This document shows positions 1-12,400 of a stretch of DNA of 64,000 bases, in pieces. The position numbers and the translations under genes were made by a program. The DNA is taken from NCBI GenBank assembly GCA_037576195.1, contig CM075104.1:10112775-10176774 (forward strand). Reading direction: 5' to 3'. The notes under the pieces were generated by a model. That model ran no database searches, had not been told where the DNA came from, and saw only the letters and a list, made by a program, of their open reading frames with translations. This DNA is from Phytoseiulus persimilis. Lineage: Eukaryota > Arthropoda > Arachnida > Mesostigmata > Phytoseiidae. How positions within the stretch are numbered: the first letter of the stretch is position 1; every line of letters starts with the position of its first letter.

Positions 1-3000
1 ACGATAAAGCAAGATGTAGATTTTTTATACGGATAGATCGAACAACACCAGCTAGGTATCCACGATGTAGGTATCCTCATCTAGATAGGACAATTCTCTC
101 AATCCGCTCAGCGGTCGGACCAACGTCGGTTGACGACTTTTCAGACAGGTTCGGCCCTATCCCTGTTCTTCTAGTTTTTCTCTTTGTATGTAATAAATCC
201 TATTTCATTTTTCCGCGTAATCGAACAGTGCAGAAGGATCGGTTTTAAGTTAGATAGTAACACGGTACATGAAGTTGAACGACTCGATTCGGAACGTGTA
301 ACAATAAACCTTGGATGAACTTTTCTGTAAATTGTCGTTCTCGTTCGCATCTGCCATCCCGATGGTATCTCGAAGCGGCCAATCGGATATCGTTCTTCTC
401 CATTCCTCGAACTAGTTGGACAGTTCCACCGCGCGTTATCGAGCTGGAATCTCAGAGAGGAGAAAACACTCGGGAACTCGTTTTCTGTTTCTGTCTCAGT
501 TCTGCTGAAATGACCCAGTTATTTGTGGCTTGGCGAACATAAGCCGCTTTCGAAATTCCCAAAGAAAAACGTTACGAGACACAAGTATCTCTGCACGCCA
601 GAAAATCTCAGGAGAAAGCCAAACAGATAGAGGAGCTTTGGTCCGAGGAGCTTCGTTATCGGACAAAACATGCCAGTGAATCTCAGTTTCTCTTTTCGAG
701 AGGTTCGTGACAGCCCCCGTGGTCCGCCAGCATAAGTTGCTTACTTATTCAGATGTTCGCAGAGCTCTCAGCGACTCGGAGCGAATTCTCCGCCCGTGGT
801 CGAGTTGCCAGTGAATACGGTTGAAGAAAGCGCAGCAGGCCCACGAGCTCGCCAGAGCGTTTATCTCTCTCCTGTGGTTCTCTGTTAGCAAGATTCCACT
901 CTCAATGTTAAGTTTCTGGCTCGCAAGCACAACGTTCACGGCCGAATCTTATTGGAACTTCACCAATTCTACTCTAAACGACCCTCCCCGGAGGAACACC
1001 CTTAATTGTGAGTAATTTTCGCGCGGAGCCGATCCCCCCGGACAAGTCTTGATGGTTCGTCTGTGTGCTGTGCATCTCTCTGAACGTCCATCTGGAGGTC
1101 TTTCCACCTGTTCATCCCTACCTCCGTTCGTGTCTGAACGCGCGCGTTTTTCTGTCTCGTCGGACCTCTGGCACAGAACGCACGATACGCTATCAGAAAG
1201 CGATGACTGCCTTCTGATAAATCGAGACTGCGTCATGAGGTAATCGTCCCAGGGACCTTGGCACCATCGTTGAGCAAACCGCCGAAATGAATATTTGAAC
1301 AGGTTTTCACTTGATAGACTTTCAGGTCGCTCCGATTTTGGTTATCCTCTAACAGTTCAAGTGGTTTCCTCTGTGTCAAGCGATGCCCGTCGGCGCTCCG
1401 CGCGGACGAACCGAATATGCTCCCGGAAGGCTAACGGGCACATAGTACACGACTGTTGAATTATTGATTCCAATGCACGAATCCGAGAAGGAGGGGGGAG
1501 CAGATTCATATTCGGGGAAAATTGAGCGAGCTTCGATTATTTGATCGCTCGTTGTGCACTGAAAGCTGATTCCTGTTTTCCCGTCGACGTGTTCGTCACG
1601 TGACGCTCTCCTGATAAACATCAGAATCGCTCAGTGTCTCGTTGAGAGGTGTCGTCGCGGTGGCCCTCGAGCGTACCAGCTCGTGTCTTGAAGATCTCGA
1701 TCGCTCGTGCGGTGTTCGTTTTGCAATCAATGCCTTCCAGATTAGTCTCAGCTGTCTTGCTCCGGCTCCTCTCTGGATCGTGTTACGAAAACTGGATTCC
1801 ATTAGGACACTGGCTCGTTTGAACTGGAATAAAAGTCGACCAGAAAATAACTCCGTGAAACGTTCCGGCGAGCGTCGACGGCTCCGCTGAACTCTTGCGG
1901 AACACGTGATACGGCTTTCGTTGCGCCCTCGGACGATCTGAGACAGCAGCTTCCGCGACTTCGACCCGATTCCTCTCGTCAGCATTATGACGTTTAAGCG
2001 CAATGAGCTTCAATGAAGTCGCGACTCGGAGGGGATTCTGTGAGGCTGAAACATTCCTGAGACAAGTTCCCCGCGAATTTCTCGTTTTGTTCGGACGCTC
2101 GCGAGCCTGCGTCGGGCACACGGCCGTGATGGCTACGTAGTTCGAATCACATCGCGAAAGAGATCCTCCCCCACGATAGCAACGATTTCAGAAGAGAGCG
2201 TCGTTTTCTTCGGTGACGTCAACGGCGTGAACGAAAACGAGCATTCGCTCCTGCTCGGAGCGACAGTCCCAGAAGGGTTGAGGACAGATATTTATGACGG
2301 TCCTGCAGAGCAACAATCGAGTCGCCCTCACTCGCCGTTCGAGAAGAAAACTCACCTGGCAAGTCCTCAAGCGGAACTTCGACGGTCCTGCGGAGCTTGC
2401 CCAGCTGAGGAGTTCCCAGCTTCGGGCTCGCGAGAGAAACTTCGAGTAGAATCAAGAGTCTTCTCGAAGCTGGTTTTGTTCAGCCCGAGAGAATTCTCGA
2501 AGAACCCGTCTGAAGATCGGAGAGCGGTCGATCTCACGACGGGTAATCGAATACAACCTTCGAGCTGACTCCGGCTCCAGAAGCGCCTTATCTCGGCGCC
2601 GTCCGATGGAGACAGAAAGAAGAAACGCAAGCAGAGCTCTGGCTCGATGACGGGAAGAGATTTCCCCGAATCAGAAACGGAAGATCCTCAAACCCTAGCT
2701 TCGAATCCGATAGCCGCGTTCTCGATGGCTCTCATGCCGATTTTTGTCGAGAAGCTCGGCTGCCTCAAGACTCAGTTGTGCACCCGAAAGTCTCTGATCA
2801 CTTCATTGGGGGCTCTGAACGCCGTCGATTTCGACGACAAGGTGGTCGTCGACGGTGTTGTAGAATTGTCTCTTGAGCTTCGATATCGCTTCGAATGTCC
2901 CCGATCCAACGAAATCTTCTCATCAAGATCCACAGCCGCGTTCAGCTGGACGCTCGAGAATCTGGTTTACGTGACCGATCGAGGGGTCCTCTGTGCCGAG

Positions 3001-3430
3001 GTGCGCGGGTACTCTTTCTCTCGTCGGAACCCCGAACTCTCGTTGGCTGGGCTCGGGCGGCCACCGATCGGCAGAGGCGAGGAGGTTTCTTGAATATTGC
3101 TGCCGCGGGGATGAAGCGGCACCTCGTGCCACAAGTCGAAACTCCGCTCCAAGTTCATCTCGTTCAAATCCATCCGGTCGCAGCGCCCAACGACGATCAA
3201 GTACGGCTGGTTCTCTTACGTGCCACCAGGCTGGTGAACGGCACTCCCTTTCCGACTTTCCTTCTCGCGCGTCAGATTAAGTCTTGCAATAGCGCTCTGG
3301 GGAGCGATCAGCGCGCTCGTTTGGTGCCATGTGTTATTCCAGTTCCACGATAGAAGAGTGCACTCACATCGTCTTCTTCGTCTAGTTGTCATCCCGACGC
3401 GGAGTTGAGTAGAGACCGCAGTGCTCACCA
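1..3430. other. Upstream region without a recognised gene
   Basis: No family-level similarity was recognised here. Several reading frames of 60-150 codons are open on both strands, which is expected by chance at about 50 percent GC. The longest plus-strand frame (2647-3093) has no clear splice sites and no motif I know. The most coding-like piece is on the minus strand at 2967-3211 and is listed separately. The final hundred bases before 3440 probably contain the promoter and 5' leader of the NRF-6-like gene, but no TATA box or initiator could be assigned with confidence. Confidence 0.4.
2967..3211 (-). other. Possible minus-strand coding exon, unrecognised
   Basis: A frame opens just after a possible acceptor (sequence ending aaccag) and runs about 80 codons to a TAA. 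It begins PYLIVVGRCDRMDLNEMN and becomes serine/proline-rich. Codons favour G or C at the third position, as in the confirmed genes of this window. The same frame stays open beyond the TAA to about 2785 with another S/T-rich stretch (containing RSSRDNSTTPSTTTLSSKS). I cannot name a family, and no upstream exon could be joined in phase. It lies only about 230 bases from the first exon of the opposite-strand NRF-6-like gene. It could equally be a chance open frame. Confidence 0.2.
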
Positions 3431-3439
3431 GTGGCAAGC

Positions 3440-6400
3440 ATGCGCTGGCTTGGACTAAGTTTCGTGTTTATCGTGTGCCGCCTGGTTGGGGCAGGTGGCC
3501 AACTGGAGACCGAGATCGCGGACGATGCGCAGTCGACGCTTTCCGAGGTCGTCGAAGAAACGACCACCATCGACCCCGGACCAGACCCCGCGAATCCGTT
3601 CAAGTACTACTCCGAGAAGCAGAGCAAACTCATCAAAGCAGTGTCCGCGGATGTGATGGAATACATCGCCCCCCATTTCGTGAAAGATATCCATGAGCTA
3701 AATATCACCGGCGACTGCACCTACGGCCTCCTGAAGTTCGCCTTCGGACTCAAGAAATTTCGACCATGGTCGATTAAAAGTAAGTTGTCAGCGCGTTCGC
3801 GCTACCGCCCTTTCTTCTTCTTCTTGAATCCCTCGTTCACTTCCGTGTACCGCTAAGCTCAGTTATTATTTTGCGACGGCGAGCCCCGTGTTTTTCCTCT
3901 CGTTTTTTTTTTTCGTCCACTTCGGGTTGAATCAGAAGAAATCCGGAGAAATTACGGTGGCCCCGCTGGAAGCGAAAGGTTCTGGACATCGGAGTCACCG
4001 GGGCGGAGTGGAGAGCTGCTACCGCTAACTTTGGAAGCAAACTACCCAATATCCAGAATCGATCGGACGTTTCTGTCACGTCGGAAGGGAGGCGAGAAGC
4101 GATTTGTTCGGTCTTGGTCCGGGGCTCGATTTTTTGGGGGTTTCGCTCACTTCCGATGACCGATTGTTGGAGACACTCGCAGAGCGTCTCCTGGCCGCTC
4201 TGCTTGCCGACTGGATGAACGTCGGTCTCAGTCAGAAATGATGCATGAGATAGCTAGAACAGTCGCTGCGAGACATTTCCTAATTAGTATGGTCGACCTT
4301 GTAAGTGAGGGTGGCTTACCGAAGCATCAGAAGAAGCCATCCGACGTTCCGAAGCGCTCGGAAGTTTTTCTCCGGCTTTCGCATCGGAACCAGCCAGCAT
4401 TCTGAAGCGATCCGACGATGCCTCGCAATCGCCAACAGCCCGACGAAGCTTTTCCGGTGCAGAAAAACTTAGTTTTTCTTCAACTATCGGCCGCTTCTTT
4501 GGCTTTGTCTGCTCCTTTCGCCCCAGCTGACAGTGCTGCACTTTCGCTTTCGTTGGAAGTTACTCTCAAACGGGTAGTTGAGCGTTTGTGGCATTACTTC
4601 CGCTCGCCAACGAAGAACCAACTGACTCGAACTAGATGAGCGGAGGCATTCGGATCGAACACACCGAACAGAACCGCTACCGGAGGCGACATCGACGGGG
4701 TTTTCGTCGTCTGTGGGTTTCTTCTGTCTTTGACGCGAACGGAAATCTGTGTCACGGAATTCATTCGGAAGTGCTAGCGGACTGTGCGGCGAATATTTCT
4801 CGGTACGATTTCATTCAGGGATACTCCGCTTGGCACTATCGAATGTCAGGGAGCTGCAAGAAAAAAAGAAAGCCCACGCGCACAGTAAACACACGGGCAT
4901 ATATAAACACGAGAATCATTAAACATAATTCACTCGGATACAGACTAATTATCATAAAGTATGACGGCTTCTCGGACGCACAGTCACCGAAAAGGGAAGA
5001 AGTGAACTTCCACCGAACGCTTATTGTGGACTGGATTTCCAAAAGCCCCTTGGGAAGCTGTTCATGCCGACAAAGAAAGTCATCCTGTTTCGCTTCCCGT
5101 GACCCCCCTCCCACAACGAGTTATCAAGACAGAACTAGAAGGAAACCCAGGTGGCGACGAAGCTGCAGAAATCGGCGGTCGACGTTACGAGCCATTGGAA
5201 CTTGCGTAATTTGATTTTTTTTTTTTTGCGATTCCGGTTCCGTTTTCGCATCCGGAAGCGGGCTCTCACGTGCTCGCTCGACCGGTGAAAGTTCACGCGG
5301 CTCCGGTTGTTGGAGCTGAAATTCTGAAAGTCGAAATTTCTGCTGCACGCAACAACTATCGACGGTCTTGAATTATCTTCACGTGTGGTTGGTGCAGTAT
5401 TTCATTCCCTGTTATCGGCCGCAAAGTTTCCGACGTAATGGGAACCTGGCACGCTCTGAAGTTTGAGACGACTCAACAACAACATATTCCCCGGACGAAA
5501 ATCTCGGGCCGTAGGTTCATCGGATCCGGTGAAACAGGCGGGACTCATTTTCGCTCCGCTAGATTGAAATGAGGAGTATTTCGGACAACATCGTGTCGGA
5601 CGACTTTTATTGCTAGAGGCACGACAGGATCTCGTCCTTATGGCCGGGGCACGCTAACCCCAATGGAAGAAGAATAACGGATGTTTCTGGAAGCGTGATC
5701 ATTGAAGAGTTATTCTAATCGACCAGCGACGTGTCCGATGAAAACGGTGTTTCAGAGCAGCGTTCACTGTCGAGGCGCATGCGCTCGATTCAGTGAATAA
5801 CTCGCTGAGCTTCGGAATACATCCGTTCTCGGTGAAAATTCGGCTCGTTGGAACTAGGTATTCAATCTCGAGAGAAGTCGACCCGGGTCCAGATTCAGTC
5901 GACATTTCTCAATCAGAAACCAGGGCTATATCAACAAACATCTAGAAACAGAAGGATGCTCAGCGCAAACCGTGGGACACATGCGAAAAACTCATCTGCT
6001 CATTGAATTCATTCTGGTCTTCAAAGCGCCTCGCCGCTGACGAACAATGTCCCCCAAATGTGCATCCGAAGCATAATGGAGCTCCGCGATTAATACCAGA
6101 ACTCGATATGGCTGAGAACGGTCCAGCCTGGGTGGGCGATGGCTAACGTCACAGATCGGCCTCGTTCGCGGCGGCAACGACGACAACAACAACAACAACC
6201 ACTTCCGTCTGGCCTTGACCTCCATAAGCGATGAACACCCCAGTAAATCGGAGATGACTTCCGCTACATCTTCCCGGTGCCGAACAAACGGTCGGCCGTT
6301 GGAAGGCGCATCAAAGTCCTCCGATATTTTGAGAATATTTCACCGTCCGTTTCACCTTGCTGAAACAGCCGGCGTCGAATGCCCACCACGAGATAACATG

Positions 6401-9400
6401 TTGTTCGGCCGTTCTACCCCGCGATCTGTGAGCTTTGCCGACAGCGGGCTTCGCCATGAGCGCGATGCAGCTGCGCCGTTCATCGGCAAGTCTTCTCCTC
6501 GTGGTCACGTGTCCAGGTTCCCGTCAGGACGGTTGCAGCTTGGAGGGTGCGGAGCCCACCCAAGTTGAATAGAGCTATTGAAATCGCGCTCGGAGGGCAG
6601 CAATCACTCTGCTTAAGCACCACTCAGTCCTCTGTAGATTGTGGGAGATGTGGGCATCCATTCGATTCTGATTGAGGCATCGTAGGTATAATCCTTTCGC
6701 GGAATCCATTGAGATACGAGAGCAGCGGTGGTCGCACCGTCTTTATCGGTGGGGAGGCCTTACGAGTTTGGGAACACGCGTGGCATCTAATTGTTCCGCA
6801 GATGGTTCTGGTTTCAGTTCATGATTCGAGTGGCTGATCGTTTTTCTCGAGTCTGAACCGAGGCCAAACTTGGTTTTTGCGTAACCCGAGTGCTGCATGA
6901 TGGGTCGAAACAATAATTATCGTCGATGATCTAGAGGGCTGCGGAGAAGTCCGATGTGTTTCGAAGATCCGAATGGAATCGACGCCGAAGGCCGTCGAAC
7001 CTCGGGAGCCGACTGAAGTTCATGTTGACGTATCGGAAACAAATCTGATTACGCAAGATTACGCATACAATCCGACAGAAATCCTGGCGCTTCGCACAAA
7101 GGCAAAAAAAGTAAAAGAAGTCGGAGAGACCCCTGTCGCGGATCCCTGAAAACAGAGAACGAAGATAAGAGCGAAGCGGTACTTGCGCAACGGGCATGCT
7201 CATCGCCAGAGCGCACGCTCATCAATATTCATTCGGGCTTGCTCGCTACACGTCGACAAATCTGAAAATCGGTGGATACAGAAACATCCCGTCCCATTTT
7301 TTCCTTCCGCATCTGACGATCAACTCAACAACAATTCCTCGAGCCGGACTTCAAACTCACGTAGATTTTCTTATTGTTCACAGTGCTAGACTCATGGGGT
7401 AAATTGCCTCACGGTGTGCTGTACGGCGCCCTTTCTTCGCTCGGGAATATGGCGGAGTGCAAATCGGTGGTCGCCCAAGAGAAGAAATACAACGGAAAAA
7501 TCGATACGTGAGTTCGAAGGGCCCAGGGGTTCTGGTGGCCGCCGGACAACTTGGCGATAAAACGAGAGCCGCAGGCAGCGATGCCGGACCGCTCACTCGA
7601 TCATTTGGAGTTCTCTCGTTTATCTCTGGATTTTCTCCTCTCTGACGTTTTTTTTTTCTGACGCTGCGTGTCATGGAACATGCCTCCAGCTCAGGATGAC
7701 CGGGCAACGCTCTCTTTATATTTCAGCTTTTTCACCGGAAAATACTGCGCCATCAACATGAGGCCGCATCTCTACTTCCCGAAACCTGCAAGATACGATC
7801 CTCGGAAATATCTCAAGAACTACACCGACGAAATACCAATTCTGAAGGTGAGCTGTGGGAAGGCTCATGGGGAGCAGTTTGTTTATCGGCGTCGTCCCAC
7901 TTTTCATCGTCACTGCCGTCGTCTAGTCGACAACTTCGAAGCTGGGCGGATCTTTTGTCTTGAGTTTCTGTGTTCACTTGATGACGACGCGTTTTCGCCC
8001 GGATGCATCGCTCGAGATTGCATCGTCCTCCTTGCATGCAATGCTCAGCGCGGTTTCCTGCTCCTGGTTCTGACCGGGTCTCCCAGAACACTCCTCCCTA
8101 GGAGAACTATTTTTGGGAGCCGCCGACTGCGAATCAGAGCTCGAGTATTCAGCCTCCCCTGAATCAGAAATCTCATCGAATGCCGCTTCGATTCCAGAAT
8201 GTACTTGGACCCGACATGAACCTCGCGTATTTCTACTTCGCGCACTTCAGGATAGGCGCCTGCGTGCCGAACACCTGTACCATCGACGACATGAACACCT
8301 TGGTCAGGCAACGTAAGTTCAGCGAGGGGTGGTGAAAGCTCCAAGTTTCGAATGCCATTTACCCCTCGGCTTCCCCCTCGGAACCAAATGTGAGGGCGTT
8401 TCGAGACGAGGTCACGAACTTGCCAGAGGGACAGGAAACCTGGCCGCGTGCTTCCAAAACTGATGATGTTGGAGCGCATTCAGCCATCTGCAACCGATGG
8501 AAGTTCGCTCGTTGAGACAGCGTGATCTGCTAGGTTTCTTGGATCTGGTGGCTACGCCGTGAGACGTCCTCGGCAGTTTCTGTATGATACGATAGGGCAA
8601 ATCTGCTGCTTCCGTGGCCACCTCTCGTGACATTGATTCATTATCTGCGATTGACTGCATCAGCTTCGATGGATTCTTAGCTCTGAAAGTGCGCCGACCG
8701 TCAGCATCAGCGTCGCGGACGACTCTGAAAGAAAAAAACGCCAAAAGAAGCGACGCGACAGACGAATTCTACCAAATCAACTGGGTTGTTGAACCCGGGC
8801 CGAGAGCGGGTCGCAGAAGGGTCTCATCACCCGCGACCTGTATGCAATGCCCGCGCGGGCTCGAATTCCCGGGATTTTCGGAGCGACGCCAATGTTCGGA
8901 ATCTCTCCTGCTGTCGATGGATATCTCTTGGCAACAGAATAACAGTCGGAATCCGATCCTCTGAGGAAGAATTCCGTCTGCATCGAGCGGATGATCGAAA
9001 GTTCTAATTGCGAGCCACGTTGCGAAACTTCCAGAACGCCCATGATCCGTCGCCGAATGAATCATTAATGTCTTAGCAAGATCTTGCGCTGTTCCTCTTC
9101 GATCGGTCTTCAGTTGCGAAGTGCTGGAATGACAAACTTGGCAGCTGGACGGAATGCCTCAGCGTGTGTCAATATCGACGATGGTCTCGTTGTATTCCAG
9201 AGGAAAATTTGAATCTTCCTCCTCCATACTGTGAATGGAAGTTGAATCAGACGAGGAGAAAGCATAAAGAAGCGGGGGACGAGAGTCCAACCGAAGAATT
9301 CCGAACAATGCATTTCAATCTAAGCGAGAGGACGCGCCGAACAAAACGTTTCCATTCCTCGCGCGGAATCCCTCGCAGCGCCCCGACCGTCTGCCTGTCG

Positions 9401-12400
9401 CAAAACTGATTCTCGAGGACATCAGCCTTCAAAATCATTCTTTCTCTGACGTCTTCGCTCCCCAGGAACTTTTCTCTTTGTGGAGAGACGAGAAAGCACA
9501 CAAACAGAGGAGCGACCAAGCGGGTTCCTTGCAAGAATTCTCTTCATTTTCGAACATACCTGGAACACACGCGGCGACGACGGCGGCGGCGGCAGCAGCA
9601 ATGACGTTGTCTTGACATTTGGCGTCGCCTGCCACCGAGCGTCATACCGGTTTTATGTCCACCGTCAGAATGTGGTGGTTTTCTTCCCAATTATTCAACA
9701 GATTTCTTCGACGTTTTTCTATCCACAGTGGCAAGCATCGCTGCGCTCGAAATCAACGTTCAGTGGTGCGAAGACAATAGCTCCCCTCCGTTGTCCTCGA
9801 CTCAGAAAACTGTATCAGTTGTCCTCGTTTGTCTCTTCGCCTTATCGGTGATCGGAACCGCGCTCGATGTGCTGCCCAAACTGATGAGGAGCGCTCGGAG
9901 ATCTGATGGCGAAAAAGCAACATTCAGGCAGCAGAGTGAGTTCCTGTTGAGTTTCTTCATCTGGCGGCCGATACAAATGATGATATCAATAGTTTCACTA
10001 ACGATCATTCCTCCTGTCCTTCCCGGGATCCGCTTCGGGTGGAACTCGAGATAAAAGTGAGCGGGATAATTTCGTGGGGAACTAACAGCGCGATGCTTCA
10101 TTCGACAGACACGGTGGAGCAAGTGGCTGAATGTTTCTCGGTATACAGCAATATGCTGAAGATCCTCAACACCGAAACCGGTCCATCAACTTTGAGATGC
10201 GTTCATGGCCTTCGAGTGATCACGATGGCCTGGATCATTCTCGGTCACACATTCTTCTACAAGAACTTCAATCTCGGCAGTACGTATACGACGACTCATA
10301 ACGATTCCTAGAACAGACCGAGCTCCCCGACGCTCAGGATCGCTTAGTGTGTGAGGTGCTCGAGCGGATACGCGGCGAGTTGCCACCGAGTCCGAATGAC
10401 CTTGTCGTTTTATGATTAATCGGATATCTTCGTTGAGGTGGACGGCCAAGAGAGGAGCCTTTCGCTGTCGAGAACGATAATGATCATCGAAGATGTAGAA
10501 TTGATTGCCGGGGCGAAATTGATCTCTCGTTCTCGCTGCATCGGGCTCCTCGTTGTGATACATCTCTTTGTTTCTCGTCATCCGACTATCATAATTATCC
10601 AGAGAATTCAAAACTATTGGACGGTGGATTGATCGCGTCGAACGAACGGCGGCGCTGAGTCCGAAAGGACTGAGAGTGGCTACATAGAATCGACGAGACA
10701 CATTTTGACAAACCGGATGGGATTTTCTCGTTGAACGAGAATCGGGCGCCAACATCATCGGCGTACACGTTCTTCGACTCGATCGTGTTCCCGGCAGAGG
10801 GACCGCGGGGACGGACTGCGAGCCGGGACGGCAGCATGTTCGGAAGTGTCGAGAACGAACTCATGAACCGAGTTTGATTGCAGGCGGTTTCGTCGAAGCC
10901 CTCGCGCTGGGGAAGAGCGTTCCATTCCAAATGGTTTTCAACGTGTTCCCCGCTGTGGAAACCTTCGTAACGATTTCGTAAGTGTTCTGGAACCTCGTAC
11001 GAACTGTGAAGATATATGCATTATCTGTTTGCGCAACCCGGTACGCAGCTCCGAATCAGCCAGAGAATGAATCCGGCGAGTCGACTCAGTGTGGACCCAG
11101 ATGAGTTATCTGAAGCGACGACGGCGCCACGGGGTTCATTACCTGAAGATTTCTAGCCGCGATTTCCATATTCCGGGAAAACACCACTTAACGAAAAACA
11201 AGTCGGGAGGAGTAGCGTTCGAAGGAGGAGAGTTCACCTGCTCCACGAGTTTGGAATGCAACAGGGTATCGCTCTAGCTGATGACATTTATTCAAGCGTC
11301 GTCATGATTTCAGTGGCTGCGTTTTGACGGTGAACTACCTTTCCCGGATGGAGGATCAACAGGGCTCGTTCAGCTACTTCCGTCATATCATCAGAAGATG
11401 GTGGAGGTAAGCGAAAGTGGCTTGAAATGTGAGCCGTGTGATAATCCTGCTGCCTCCGAGCAGGGAGACCTCAAACGATCTCAGCTTCCCGAAATCGGAA
11501 TGGAATCGTTTCAGCTCGGTTCGGATGTCATCAGATCGCCACGACATATCGGCCCCATCATTTTCAGCATCGTCTGCCGATTCGATAAGATTTCCTTTCG
11601 CTCGATACTTTGAACCTCTGCCTCAGTAGCAATACTTCAATCGCTCCCGTCGAACTCATATTCCCGATTCCCTCTCGTTCCCTTGCCGCGACTTTGGCGG
11701 ACGCGCGCTACGATCCTCCCGATAGTTTGGTCAGCCAGTCGGAGAGAATAGATCAGACGTTGGAGAAGCATTTTCCATTAGGGACCAGCGACGGGCGGCT
11801 TCCATTCAGTGCGGTTGAATGGAGGAAGAATGCGGGAAAAGCGAAGCTCATTTGCCATGGAAACATCGGCGACTTCGATTGAATCGCAAACACTGCAACA
11901 TCGTTTCGGTCGATCGGCGAAAACATGTTCCACTCATCAGTCAATCGGCAGCTCGGTCCAAGGTCTTCATGGCTGCGGTTGGCTCCCGGCCAGAGCGGGA
12001 TTCTCCGTGCGCCCTCAAGCTCTCATCTGCCCTCATAACTTATCGCCCCCATTTCTCTATTGCAGACTCACTCCGGCTTTCGTGGCTGTTTCTTTCTTGA
12101 TGATCCTCCTGCCCTTGGCCGGGTCCGGGCCTCTCTGGAACGAGAACCTCGCGCCCTACGCCAGCGCGTGCGAGAAGAGCTGGTGGACGAATCCCTTGTA
12201 CATCGGGCCCTACATACACCGAGAGAACATGGTAATAAAATTAAGAGATTCAACGCACAAATGTTCGTGACTCCGAAGCCCGCGCGAGCATGCGTGAACG
12301 TCTTCGCGCCTTCACCCTCGGATGATAAGCAGCCATCACGCGATCGGAGTATTCGAAGCTCAGACGGAACAAGAGGCGATGCCCACCGATGCGCTCGACT

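Noticed and set aside
4636-5214. 192-codon plus-strand open frame in intron 1 of the NRF-6-like gene, near a TATATAAA-like string
   Set aside because: No domain, AT-rich codons unlike the confirmed exons, and no splice structure; a chance frame in a long intron is more likely.
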